Shown: in pieces, positions 32,171 to 40,052 of the stretch
Position numbering within the stretch: the stretch's first letter is position 1
How the letters are laid out: every line of letters starts with the position of its first letter
Assembly: GCA_963744575.1 (NCBI GenBank)
Contig: CAVUUF010000003.1
Span: forward strand, 1-64,000
Reading direction: 5' to 3'
Length of the DNA: 64,000 bases
DNA from: Palsa-504 sp963744575
GTDB taxonomy: Bacteria; Actinomycetota; Actinomycetes; Streptosporangiales; Streptosporangiaceae
The notes under the pieces: generated by a model
What the model was told of the DNA's origin: nothing
Databases searched by the model: none
Seen by the model: only the letters and a program-made list of their open reading frames with translations
Position numbers and translations under genes: made by a program

Positions 32171-32248
32171 TGGTCGGGACGGGCGGATTCGAACCGCCGC
32201 TCTCTGGTCCCCCAGACCAGCGCCTTAACCAAGCTGGGCCACGTCCCG
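32171..32248 (-). tRNA. tRNA-Pro (anticodon GGG), CCA encoded
   Basis: Read on the minus strand, the acceptor arms CGGGACG and CGTCCCG pair over 7 bp. The anticodon stem CTGGT/ACCAG encloses CTGGGGG, giving anticodon GGG. The T arm holds GGCGGTTCGAATCCGCC. Discriminator A is followed by CCA (32171-32173). It decodes CCC and CCU. The nuclease gene follows directly downstream. Confidence 0.95.
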
Positions 32249-32477
32249 CCCGCGCCGAGATGCTCCTTGCCGCGGCGCGTACCGCCCTGACTTCAGCGGC
32301 ACGGGTTAGCTTACCGCAACCCGGGCGACCCTTGGGACCGTAGGCCGAACGGGGCCGCCGCGCCGCCGCCGATGCGTGAATCTCGCCAGGAGGGAAAGTT
32401 ACGATGTGCCGGGCATGGCGCGGGTGCCTGGCTCGTTGTAGAAGCGGTAGCCGCGCACACCACCGAAGGGCGGGCAG
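32249..32477. other. Intergenic, promoters only
   Basis: Divergent spacer of 229 bp between tRNA-Pro and the transglycosylase. No coding signal is present. It should hold both promoters; no perfect -35/-10 pair was recognised. Confidence 0.4.
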
Positions 32478-33284
32478 TTGAGAGCAGTCGGGACTCCCAG
32501 CACAGCCTCCTCCGGCGGCAGTTTCGGCAACGACGGGCCGACCCGGCCCCTGCCGGTCCGGAGGCGGCGGTCCCGGATCGCCCGGCGGGCCGCGAAGGTC
32601 CTCCTGGCTCTCGTCGTGCTGTTCGCCGTGGCGGTCGGCTTGCTCTTCGTGCTGACCCCCTCGGCGGGTCAGGCCACCGCGCTGGCCCGGGCACAGGCCC
32701 AGCAGCACCACATCGCCTACCCGGGGCCGCCGGTCCCGCAGTACTTCGCGCAGGCCCTGGTCGCGACCGAAGATCACCGGTTCAACAGCGACCCCGGCGT
32801 GGACCCGCTGGCCATGGCCCGGGTCGTGATCTCCTGGGCCACCGGCCGGCCGGACCAGGGCGGCAGCACCATCGACCAGCAACTGGCGAAGAACCTGTAC
32901 ACCGGGGGCCGCAGCGGCGTCACCAAGGACCTGGAGCAGATGGCGATCGCCGTCAAGCTCAACCAGACCTACAGCCGCTCCGAGATCCTGCGCCTGTATG
33001 CGGAGGTCGCGTACTACGGCCACGGCTACTACGGCCTGCAGGCCGCCAGTTGCGGTTACTTCGGCCGGCCCGCGGATCAGCTGACCGTGGTGCAGGCGGC
33101 CATGCTGGCCGGCGTGGTGAACGCGCCGACCTATGACGACCCGCTGGCCTACCCGCAGCAGGCGCGGAACCGCCTGGTGCACGTGATCAGCCGGATGGCC
33201 GCGGTGGGCTACCTGACCAAGGCGCAGGAAACTGCGGCGCTCAACACGCCGCTGGGCTTGTCCGCCGTCCGCGGCTGCCCGTGA
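32478..33284 (+). CDS. Monofunctional peptidoglycan glycosyltransferase (GT51)
   Basis: A 268-aa single-domain transglycosylase that polymerises lipid II. A basic N-terminal region (about 27-40) is followed by one membrane anchor (about 41-59, VLLALVVLFAVAVGLLFVL). The GT51 domain has motif 1 ATEDHRFNSDPGVDP (catalytic Glu98), motif 2 QGGSTIDQQLAKNLY, RSEILRLYAEVAYYGHGYYG and AMLAGVVNAPTYDDP. There is no transpeptidase domain. The start is TTG 32478 by extent of the frame; a slightly later start is possible. It is abutted by gtrA with no spacer. Confidence 0.9.
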   Translation: MRAVGTPSTASSGGSFGNDGPTRPLPVRRRRSRIARRAAKVLLALVVLFAVAVGLLFVLTPSAGQATALARAQAQQHHIAYPGPPVPQYFAQALVATEDHRFNSDPGVDPLAMARVVISWATGRPDQGGSTIDQQLAKNLYTGGRSGVTKDLEQMAIAVKLNQTYSRSEILRLYAEVAYYGHGYYGLQAASCGYFGRPADQLTVVQAAMLAGVVNAPTYDDPLAYPQQARNRLVHVISRMAAVGYLTKAQETAALNTPLGLSAVRGCP

Positions 33285-33797
33285 TCACGCGGCGGCCCGG
33301 TAGATGGGCCAGGTAGGTAACGGCCTGCTCGAGGTCTCCGGCTCGAGCCGCTCGGGCAGCGGCTCGACGGCCACCAGGAACACCCACCGGCGGTAGCAGT
33401 ACAGCCGGAACAGGGTCGCCAGGCCGATGCCGATGATGTTGGCCACGTTGAAGGAGAAGTTGTCGGTGTACCCGAGCCCGTAGTGCACCACGGCGACGAC
33501 CCCGTCGGTGATCAGGATCCCGATGCCGTTGAAGAAGAAGAACAGGAGCGACTCGCGGCCCCAGTGGCTGCCCCGGCGGTGGCGGAACGCCCAGAACTTG
33601 TTGCCGGCGAAGGCGAACACCGTGGCCAGCACGTTGGCCAGGGTGGCCGCGGCGATCGGGCCCAGCCCGGCACCGGAGTGGAAGACGTTGACCAGGACGA
33701 TGGTGAGCACGAACGCGAGCATGCCGACCACGCCGAACTTGGCTACCTCGTGTATCAGCACCCTGAACCGGGTGTAAAGGTCGCGAAGGAGAGCCAC
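33285..33797 (-). CDS. GtrA-family membrane protein
   Basis: A 170-aa protein with four membrane segments and the GtrA layout. Segments are about 17-37 (VAKFGVVGMLAFVLTIVLVN), 46-66 (IAAATLANVLATVFAFAGNK), 82-104 (LLFFFFNGIGILITDGVVAV) and 115-133 (NVANIIGIGLATLFRLYCY). FxGNKxWxFRHR between segments two and three is the family hallmark. Relatives help move polyprenyl-linked sugars across the membrane. The convergent GT51 gene ends exactly one base before it. It could serve the surface-glycan genes at 52-62 kb, but nothing in the sequence ties it to them. Confidence 0.9.
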   Translation of the reverse strand: MALLRDLYTRFRVLIHEVAKFGVVGMLAFVLTIVLVNVFHSGAGLGPIAAATLANVLATVFAFAGNKFWAFRHRRGSHWGRESLLFFFFNGIGILITDGVVAVVHYGLGYTDNFSFNVANIIGIGLATLFRLYCYRRWVFLVAVEPLPERLEPETSSRPLPTWPIYRAAA

Positions 33798-33919
33798 CCG
33801 CTTGTCCCTTATGTTGGTCCATCCCGTAATAGACCGACCCTACCGCGTCTGCTGGTGCTGCTTGGTACCCGACGGTAAACCGTTCGGAGAATGTCATACC
33901 CCCAGGTAGCCTGAATCGG

Positions 33920-34855
33920 GTGTCCGGAACTGAGGTGCTCGTCCGCGCGCGCGGCCTGACGAAACGGTTCGGGGATTTCACGGCGGTGGACGGGATCGAT
34001 TTCGACCTGTACCGCGGCGAGGCGTTCGGCTTCCTCGGGCCGAACGGCGCGGGCAAGTCCTCCACGATGCGGATGATCGGCTGCGTCTCGCCGCGGACCG
34101 GCGGGGAGCTGACCATCCTCGGCGCCGACCCGGTCCGGGACGGCTCCGCCATCAGGGCCCGGCTCGGCGTGGTGCCGCAGGAAGACACCCTCGACGTCGA
34201 GCTGACCGTGATCGAGAACCTGCTCGTCTACGGCCGGTACTTCGGGCTGCCCCGCAAGGTCATCAGGGAGCGGACCGCGGCGCTGCTGGAGTTCGTCCAG
34301 CTCGCCGACCGGGCCGGGGACAAGGTGGACCGGCTGTCCGGCGGCCTGAAGCGCCGCCTGACCATCGCCAGGTCGCTCATCAACGAGCCGGAGATCCTGA
34401 TCCTCGACGAGCCCACCACCGGCCTGGACCCGCAGGCCAGGCACGTGGTGTGGGACCGGCTCTTCCGGCTCAAGCAGCGCGGTGTCACGCTGATCCTGAC
34501 CACGCACTACATGGACGAGGCGGAACAGCTGTGCGACCGGCTGGTGGTCATGGACCACGGCACGTTCGCCGCCGAGGGCTCGCCCCGCGAACTGATCACG
34601 CGCTACTGCTCGCCGGAGGTCCTCGAGCTCCGCTTCGACCCGGAACTGCACGACCTGGCCGTGGACAAGCTCAAGGATTTTCCGGCCGAACGGGCCGAGG
34701 TGCTTGCCGACCGCATCCTCCTCTACGTCACCGACGGGGACGAGGCCCTGGCCGCGGTGCGGGCCAGCGGACTCGAGCCGCTCACCTCCCTGGTCCGCCG
34801 GGGCACGCTCGAAGACGTGTTCCTGCGGCTGACCGGGCGGCGGCTGGAGGACTGA
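33920..34855 (+). CDS. ABC exporter ATP-binding protein (NodI/DrrA-like)
   Basis: A 311-aa ATPase. Walker A is FLGPNGAGKSST, Q-loop VPQEDTLD, signature LSGGLKRRLTIARSL, Walker B ILILDEPTTGLDP and switch TTHYMDEAEQLCDR. The Q-loop VVPQEDTLDVELTV and the C-terminal 80 residues match the NodI branch, whose members export lipo-oligosaccharides or drugs. GTG 33920. It is the first gene of a three-gene operon with two permeases that follow at 1 bp and 11 bp. The substrate is not evident from sequence. Confidence 0.92.
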   Translation: MSGTEVLVRARGLTKRFGDFTAVDGIDFDLYRGEAFGFLGPNGAGKSSTMRMIGCVSPRTGGELTILGADPVRDGSAIRARLGVVPQEDTLDVELTVIENLLVYGRYFGLPRKVIRERTAALLEFVQLADRAGDKVDRLSGGLKRRLTIARSLINEPEILILDEPTTGLDPQARHVVWDRLFRLKQRGVTLILTTHYMDEAEQLCDRLVVMDHGTFAAEGSPRELITRYCSPEVLELRFDPELHDLAVDKLKDFPAERAEVLADRILLYVTDGDEALAAVRASGLEPLTSLVRRGTLEDVFLRLTGRRLED

Positions 34856-34856
34856 G

Positions 34857-35705
34857 ATGGCTGTACTAGCCCCCGGGGGCCGACCCCCCGGGGACCCCCC
34901 GCACGGGGAGACTCCCCGCCCCCCCGTACCCCCCCGGTCGCTCTCGATCCGCGCCTTCCAGTGCTGGCTGACGGTCTACCGGCGGATCTGGCGGTCCAGC
35001 ATCTGGTCCAGCTTGCTCGGCCCGCTGTTCTACCTGGGCGCGCTGGGTTTCGGCCTGGGCACGCTGGTGGACAGGCACGGGATGGGGAGCCTGGGCGGGG
35101 TGAGCTACCTGGCCTTCGTGGCCCCGGCCATCCTGGCTTCGGGGGCCATGAACACGGCCATGGGCGAGGCGAGCTATCCCGTGTTCGGCTCGGTCAAATG
35201 GAACAAGATCTACGTGGCGGCGCAGGCCTCCCCGCTGCGGCCTGGCGACATATTCCGCGGGCACCTGATGTTCATGACCATGCGGATCACCATGAACGCC
35301 GCCCTGGTCACGGTGTACATGTGGGCGTTCGGCGCAACCAGGTCCCCCTGGGCGGTGCTGGCCTGGCCGGCCGCGACGCTCACCGGTGTCGCCTTCGCCG
35401 CGCCGATCGCGGCCTGGGCGGTCACGGTGAAGACCGAGAATAACTTCGCCTACATGTTCCGGTTCGCCATGATGCCGCTGATGCTGTTCTCCGGCACGTT
35501 CTTCCCGTTGTCCCAGCTTCCCGGCTGGCTCCGGCTGCTGGCCTACGCCACGCCGCTGTGGCACGGCGTCAACCTGTGCCGGATGCTCAGCCTCGGCCAC
35601 GTGGACCTGCCGCTGGCGCTGGTCAACGTGGCCTACCTGACCGCGCTCACCGTCGTGGGCGTCTGGGCCGGGGCCCGCACCTACCGCAGGCGCCTGTATG
35701 TCTGA
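34857..35705 (+). CDS. ABC-2 exporter permease (NodJ-like), first copy
   Basis: A 282-aa permease with six membrane segments after residue 30. The family start RAFQCWLTVYRRIWRSSIWS is followed by LGPLFYLGALGFGLGTLV and SGAMNTAMGEASYPVFGSVK. The C-terminal re-entrant segment LFSGTFFPLSQLPGWLRLLA leads into TPLWHGVNLCRML. Residues 4-27 (APGGRPPGDPPHGETPRPPV) come from a C/G-run repeat and are not family-like. The true start could lie after the repeat, but the ATG 1 bp behind the ATPase stop suits coupling. It works with the next permease as a heterodimer. Confidence 0.9.
   Translation: MAVLAPGGRPPGDPPHGETPRPPVPPRSLSIRAFQCWLTVYRRIWRSSIWSSLLGPLFYLGALGFGLGTLVDRHGMGSLGGVSYLAFVAPAILASGAMNTAMGEASYPVFGSVKWNKIYVAAQASPLRPGDIFRGHLMFMTMRITMNAALVTVYMWAFGATRSPWAVLAWPAATLTGVAFAAPIAAWAVTVKTENNFAYMFRFAMMPLMLFSGTFFPLSQLPGWLRLLAYATPLWHGVNLCRMLSLGHVDLPLALVNVAYLTALTVVGVWAGARTYRRRLYV
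34868..34938 (+). repeat. C/G-run dispersed repeat, copy A
   Basis: Runs of C and G with the core CTCCCCGCCCCCCCGTA (from 34912) followed by seven C. The core is shared with copy B (56091) and, inverted, approximately with copy C (39201-39270). It lies in frame at the start of the permease gene. Confidence 0.7.
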
Positions 35706-35716
35706 GGTGACACCGG

Positions 35717-36547
35717 ATGCCTAGCGCGACGCTGCGGATGCTGCCGCCGGCCGGGCTGCTGGCCCGGCTGAAGCGGGCGGGCAGCGACGCGGGCAGCCTG
35801 CGCCTGATCGAACGGCATGCCCGGGTCTACCGGCACGCGTGGCTAATCTTCGCGTCCGGGGTGTTCGAGCCGCTGTTCTACCTGCTGTCCCTGGGGCTCG
35901 GCCTGGGCGTGCTGATCGGCAAGGTGCCCGGTCCCGGCGGCGAGCTCATCCCGTACCGGGAATTCGTCGCGCCCGGGCTGCTCGCCGTGTCCTCGATGAA
36001 CGGCGCCATGTACGACTCGACGTTCAACATCTTCTTCCGGCTGAAGTACGCCAAGCTCTACGACGCGATCCTGGCCACGCCGATCCGGCCGGCCCAGGTG
36101 GCGCTGGGCGAGATCGCCTGGGCGCTGCTCCGCGGCACCATCTACGCCGCGGCGTTCACGCTGGTCATGCTGGCACTGGGCCTGGTGCACTCGCCATGGG
36201 CGCTGCTGAACGTGCCGGTGGCCGTGCTGATCGGCTTCGCCTTCGCCGCCATCGGCATGACCGGGACCACGTACATGAAGAGCTGGCAGGACTTCGACTA
36301 CGTGGTCCTGGCCAGCATGCCGCTGTTCCTGTTCTCGGCGACCTTCTACCCGCTCGGTGTCTACCCGCGGGCGGTCCAGGTGATCGTCGAGTGCACGCCG
36401 CTGTACCAGGGCGTCGTGCTGCTGCGCGACCTGACCGTCGGGGTGGTCGGCCCTGACCTGCTCTGGCGGGCGGCCTACCTGGCCGTACTCGGCCTGGCTG
36501 GGCTCTGGCTATCCGGCCGCCGGCTGGCGAAGCTGCTGCTCGTCTGA
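35717..36547 (+). CDS. ABC-2 exporter permease (NodJ-like), second copy
   Basis: A 276-aa permease paralogous to the preceding one. It starts with a cytoplasmic RLIERHARVYRHAWLIFASG segment. Six membrane segments follow, with FEPLFYLLSLGLGLGVLIGK, SSMNGAMYDSTFNIFFRLKY and FSATFYPLGVYPRAVQVIVE, and the conserved TPLYQGVVLLRDLTVG near the end. ATG 35717 is 11 bp after the first permease. Together they form the two membrane subunits of the exporter. No terminator-like stem is obvious after the stop. Confidence 0.92.
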   Translation: MPSATLRMLPPAGLLARLKRAGSDAGSLRLIERHARVYRHAWLIFASGVFEPLFYLLSLGLGLGVLIGKVPGPGGELIPYREFVAPGLLAVSSMNGAMYDSTFNIFFRLKYAKLYDAILATPIRPAQVALGEIAWALLRGTIYAAAFTLVMLALGLVHSPWALLNVPVAVLIGFAFAAIGMTGTTYMKSWQDFDYVVLASMPLFLFSATFYPLGVYPRAVQVIVECTPLYQGVVLLRDLTVGVVGPDLLWRAAYLAVLGLAGLWLSGRRLAKLLLV

Positions 36548-36676
36548 CCCGTGTTCCCCAGTCGCCCCCGTGGTGCGTCCACCCCGGACAAACGTACTGG
36601 CGGGTAGATAGGCTTGATGCGATCCCCGTGATCCCGCGGGACCCTGTGGAAGCGACCCATCGGGAGGTTATGCTCC

Positions 36677-37936
36677 ATGGACTTCGGCTATGACGCCAGG
36701 ACGCTCGATCTGCGTAAGCAACTGCTCACCTTCATGGCAGAGCGCGTCTACCCGGCCGAGGCGGTGCAGGCGGAGCAGGTCCAGGCCGCCGCGGAAAAGG
36801 GCCAGGTGTGGGAGCGGGCGCCGGTCACCGCGGACCTCAAGGCCGGGGCGCGCAGCCGCGGCCTGTGGAACCTGTTCCTCACCGGCAAGGCCGCCAAGGC
36901 GGTCACCGCGCTGGACCCGGCCCTGGCGCCGGATCCGCCGCTCACCAACCTGCAGTACGCGCCGCTGGCGGAGATCACCGGCTGGAGCCCCGGGCTGGCG
37001 CCCGAGGCCCTGAACTGCGCCGCCCCGGACACCGGAAACATGGAACTGCTGGCCGAGTTCGGCTCGCCGCAGCAGCAGGAACGCTGGCTCCGCCCGCTGC
37101 TCGAGGGCACGATCAGGTCCGCCTTCTGCATGACCGAACCCGACGTGGCCTCCAGCGACGCCACCAACATCGGCACGACCATCACCAGGGACGGCGACGG
37201 CTACGTGATCAACGGGCGCAAGTGGTGGTCAAGCGGCGCGATGAGCTCGGATTGCCAGATCCTCATCGTGATGGGCGTGACCGGCGAGGCCCCAGAAGGG
37301 CACGGCCGCCACTCCATGATCCTCGTGCCGACGAACACGCCGGGGGTCACGGTCAAGCGCGGCATGATGGTCTTCGGCTACAACGACGGGACGCACGGCG
37401 GCCACGCCGAGGTCATCTTCGACAACGTAAGAGTCCCCGCAGAGAACCTCATCTCCGGCGAGGGCGACGGGTTCGCGATCGCGCAGGCGCGGCTCGGCCC
37501 CGGCCGCATCCACCACTGCATGCGGCAGATCGGCGCCGCCGAGCGCGCCCTCGAGCTCATGTGCCGCCGGGCCGCCAGCCGCACCGCGTTCGGCAAGCCC
37601 CTGGCCGAGCAGGGCGTCATCCAGGACTGGATCGCCGAGTCCCGGGTAAGAATCGAGCAGGCGCGGCTGCTCGTGCTCAAGACGGCGTGGCTGATGGACA
37701 CCGTCGGTAACAAGGGAGCGCACACCGAGATCCAGGCGATCAAGATCGTCACCCCCGCGATGGCCGAATGGGTGATCGACAAGGCGATCCAGACCCACGG
37801 CGGCGGCGGCGTCAGCCAGGACTTCCCGCTGGCTCACCTGTGGGCCAGCGCGCGCACGCTCCGGTTCGCCGACGGCCCGGACGAGGTGCACAAGAGGTCC
37901 CTGGCCCGCCGCGAGCTGAGGAAGGCCACCAGCTGA
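36677..37936 (+). CDS. Acyl-CoA dehydrogenase (ACAD10/11-like)
   Basis: A 419-aa FAD enzyme oxidising acyl-CoA to enoyl-CoA. Landmarks are SAFCMTEPDVASSDATNIGT (FAD-binding MTEP), YVINGRKWWSSGAM, ARLGPGRIHHCMRQIGAAER and SRTAFGKPLAEQGVIQDWIA. The C-terminal THGGGGVSQDFPLAHLWASAR replaces the usual YGGxGY motif, as in the ACAD10/11 group that handles long or branched substrates. ATG 36677. It heads an operon of acyl-CoA oxidation genes. Confidence 0.93.
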   Translation: MDFGYDARTLDLRKQLLTFMAERVYPAEAVQAEQVQAAAEKGQVWERAPVTADLKAGARSRGLWNLFLTGKAAKAVTALDPALAPDPPLTNLQYAPLAEITGWSPGLAPEALNCAAPDTGNMELLAEFGSPQQQERWLRPLLEGTIRSAFCMTEPDVASSDATNIGTTITRDGDGYVINGRKWWSSGAMSSDCQILIVMGVTGEAPEGHGRHSMILVPTNTPGVTVKRGMMVFGYNDGTHGGHAEVIFDNVRVPAENLISGEGDGFAIAQARLGPGRIHHCMRQIGAAERALELMCRRAASRTAFGKPLAEQGVIQDWIAESRVRIEQARLLVLKTAWLMDTVGNKGAHTEIQAIKIVTPAMAEWVIDKAIQTHGGGGVSQDFPLAHLWASARTLRFADGPDEVHKRSLARRELRKATS

Positions 37937-38026
37937 CACCAAGAAGCCGGAAACCCGAAAAGCACAAGACACGCAGCACCATCGGGAGCACCACGGCCCC
38001 CGCCAGGAACACAGAGAGGAACCTAA

Positions 38027-38779
38027 GTGACAGAAAGAATCGCGATCGTGACCGGCTCGGCTCGCGGCATCGGCGCCGCCACCGCGCGTCGGCTGGCCGC
38101 GGACGGGATGGCCGTGGCAGTTCTCGACCTGGACGAGACCGCGTGCGCCGGGACGGTGAAGGAGATCGCCGACGTCGGCGGCCGGGCGCTCGCGGTGAGC
38201 GCCGACGTCAGCCAGCATGACCAGGTAGAAGCCGCGGTGCGGCGGGTGGCAGGCGAGCTCGGCGAGCCGACCGTGCTGATCAACAACGCCGGGGTGATCC
38301 GCGACAACCTGATCTTCAAGATGAGCGACGACGACTGGGATACGGTCATGGGCGTGCACCTGCGGGGCGCGTTCCTGATGACCCGGGCGGTCCAGCAGTA
38401 CATGGTCGCCCAGCGGTGGGGACGCATCGTCAACCTGTCATCCTCCTCCGCGCTGGGCAACCGCGGCCAGGTCAACTACTCCGCGGCCAAGGCCGGGATG
38501 CAGGGCTTCACCAAGACCCTGGCCATCGAGCTCGGCCAGTTCGGGGTCACCGCGAACGCGGTGGCTCCCGGGTTCATCGTCAGCGACATGACCGCGGCCA
38601 CCGCGGCACGGATGGGCATGTCGTTCGAGGACTTCCAGCAAGCCGCCGCGCAGCGGGTCCCGGTGCGCCGGATCGGCCAGCCTGACGACGTGGCCCACAC
38701 CATCTCCTACCTGGTCAGCGAGGGCGCGAGCTTCGTGTCCGGCCAGGTCATCTACGTAGCGGGCGGGCCTCTCTCCTAG
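38027..38779 (+). CDS. Short-chain dehydrogenase (3-oxoacyl reductase, FabG-like)
   Basis: A 250-aa classical SDR. The cofactor loop is VTGSARGIGAATARRLA. NNAG is in INNAGVIRDNLIFKMSDDDW. The catalytic Ser is in VNLSSSSALGNRGQ, and Tyr and Lys are in VNYSAAKAG. VAPGFIVSDMT and VYVAGGPLS-like ends fit FabG. GTG 38027 follows a GAGAGGA site. It lies between two acyl-CoA dehydrogenase genes, so it probably acts in degradation, oxidising a 3-hydroxyacyl-CoA, rather than in synthesis (inference). It is close to the next gene (13 bp). Confidence 0.92.
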   Translation: MTERIAIVTGSARGIGAATARRLAADGMAVAVLDLDETACAGTVKEIADVGGRALAVSADVSQHDQVEAAVRRVAGELGEPTVLINNAGVIRDNLIFKMSDDDWDTVMGVHLRGAFLMTRAVQQYMVAQRWGRIVNLSSSSALGNRGQVNYSAAKAGMQGFTKTLAIELGQFGVTANAVAPGFIVSDMTAATAARMGMSFEDFQQAAAQRVPVRRIGQPDDVAHTISYLVSEGASFVSGQVIYVAGGPLS

Positions 38780-38792
38780 GAGGAAAAGGACA

Positions 38793-40052
38793 GTGCCGAC
38801 AGCAGCGGAAGCCACGCCGGACGCGATCCGCGAGCGGGTCCGCGCCTTCCTGGCCGAACACGACCCAGCCGAGATGCCCTCGCAGGACTTCCTCAACGCC
38901 CGCTTCGACGCGGGCCTGGCCTGGGTGCACTACCCGGAGGGCCTCGGCGGCCTGGGCAGCTCGCGGACGCTGCAGGGCGTCGTCGACGCCGAGTTCGCCG
39001 CTGTCGGCTCACCGGGCAACAACGCCGAGCTCAACGCGATCGGGCTGGGCATGGCCGCGCCGACCATCCTCGCCTACGGCAATGATGAACAGCAGAAACG
39101 CTGGCTGCGCAGGCTCTGGACGGGCGAGGAGATCTGGTGCCAGCTGTTCAGCGAGCCAGGCGCGGGCAGCGACCTGGCCGCGCTGGCCACCCGGGCCGTC
39201 AGAGAGAAGGGGGAAGGGCCAGGGGGGACGGGGGGCGGGAGCCCCCCGTGCACGGAAGAGGCGGGTGGGGACAACTGGATCGTCAACGGGCAGAAGGTGT
39301 GGACCTCGCTGGCGCAGCACGCCCGGCGTGCCCTGCTGGTCGCTCGCACCGACCCGGACGTGCCGAAACACCAGGGGCTCACCTACTTCTCGGTGGACAT
39401 GACCGCCCCCGGCGTGGAGGTCAGGCCGCTGCGCCAGCTCACCGGCGAGGCCGAGTTCAACGAGGTGTTCCTGACCGACGTGCGGATACCCGACGCTGAC
39501 CGGATCGGCCAGGTCGGCGAGGGCTGGAAGGTGGCCAACGCCACGCTGATGAGCGAGCGGGTGAGCATCGGCACCTCGCGCGCGGCGCCCAGGGAGGGCG
39601 GCATGATTGCCACGGCCGCCCGCACCTGGCGCTCCCGCCCCGAACTGCGCACGCCGGGCCTGCACGACCGGATGCTGCGGCTGTGGACCGACGCCGAGGT
39701 GGCCCGGCTGGCCGGGGAGCGGCTGCGCCAGCAGCTGGCGGCAGGCCAGCCCGGACCGGAGGGTTCGGCCGCCAAGCTGGTTTTCGCCCGGCTCAACCAG
39801 GAAATATCCGGGTTCGAGGTCGAGTTCGCCGGGGGTGAGGGCCTGCGCTACGACGACTGGAGCATGCGCCGCCCGGAGCGCGCCAACTTCTTCGGCCGCG
39901 GCCCCGGATACCGCTACCTGCGCGCCAAGGGCAACTCGATCGAGGGCGGCACCTCGGAGATCCTGCGCAACATCGTCGCTGAGCGGGTGCTCGGCCTCCC
40001 CGCGGAACCCCGCGTGGACAAGGACGTGCCATGGAAGGACCTGCCGCGATGA
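38793..40052 (+). CDS. Acyl-CoA dehydrogenase with in-frame repeat insertion
   Basis: A 419-aa flavoenzyme, probably the catalytic half of a heteromeric dehydrogenase with the next gene. Landmarks are EIWCQLFSEPGAGSDLAALA, NWIVNGQKVWTSLAQHA and the C-terminal GNSIEGGTSEILRNIVAERV. Residues about 137-157 (EKGEGPGGTGGGSPPCTEEA) interrupt the join between the SEPGAGSD helix and the NWIVNGQK strand. There the family normally has only a few residues. The segment is encoded by a G/C-run repeat (copy C). The frame stays open, so the protein may still fold with a loop. GTG start. Confidence 0.9.
   Translation: MPTAAEATPDAIRERVRAFLAEHDPAEMPSQDFLNARFDAGLAWVHYPEGLGGLGSSRTLQGVVDAEFAAVGSPGNNAELNAIGLGMAAPTILAYGNDEQQKRWLRRLWTGEEIWCQLFSEPGAGSDLAALATRAVREKGEGPGGTGGGSPPCTEEAGGDNWIVNGQKVWTSLAQHARRALLVARTDPDVPKHQGLTYFSVDMTAPGVEVRPLRQLTGEAEFNEVFLTDVRIPDADRIGQVGEGWKVANATLMSERVSIGTSRAAPREGGMIATAARTWRSRPELRTPGLHDRMLRLWTDAEVARLAGERLRQQLAAGQPGPEGSAAKLVFARLNQEISGFEVEFAGGEGLRYDDWSMRRPERANFFGRGPGYRYLRAKGNSIEGGTSEILRNIVAERVLGLPAEPRVDKDVPWKDLPR
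39201..39270 (-). repeat. C/G-run dispersed repeat, copy C (inverted)
   Basis: Read on the minus strand, it has CGTGCACGGGGGG, CTCCCGCCCCCC and GTCCCCCCTGGCCC in the same order as copies A and B. It lies in frame inside the acyl-CoA dehydrogenase gene. Confidence 0.6.
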
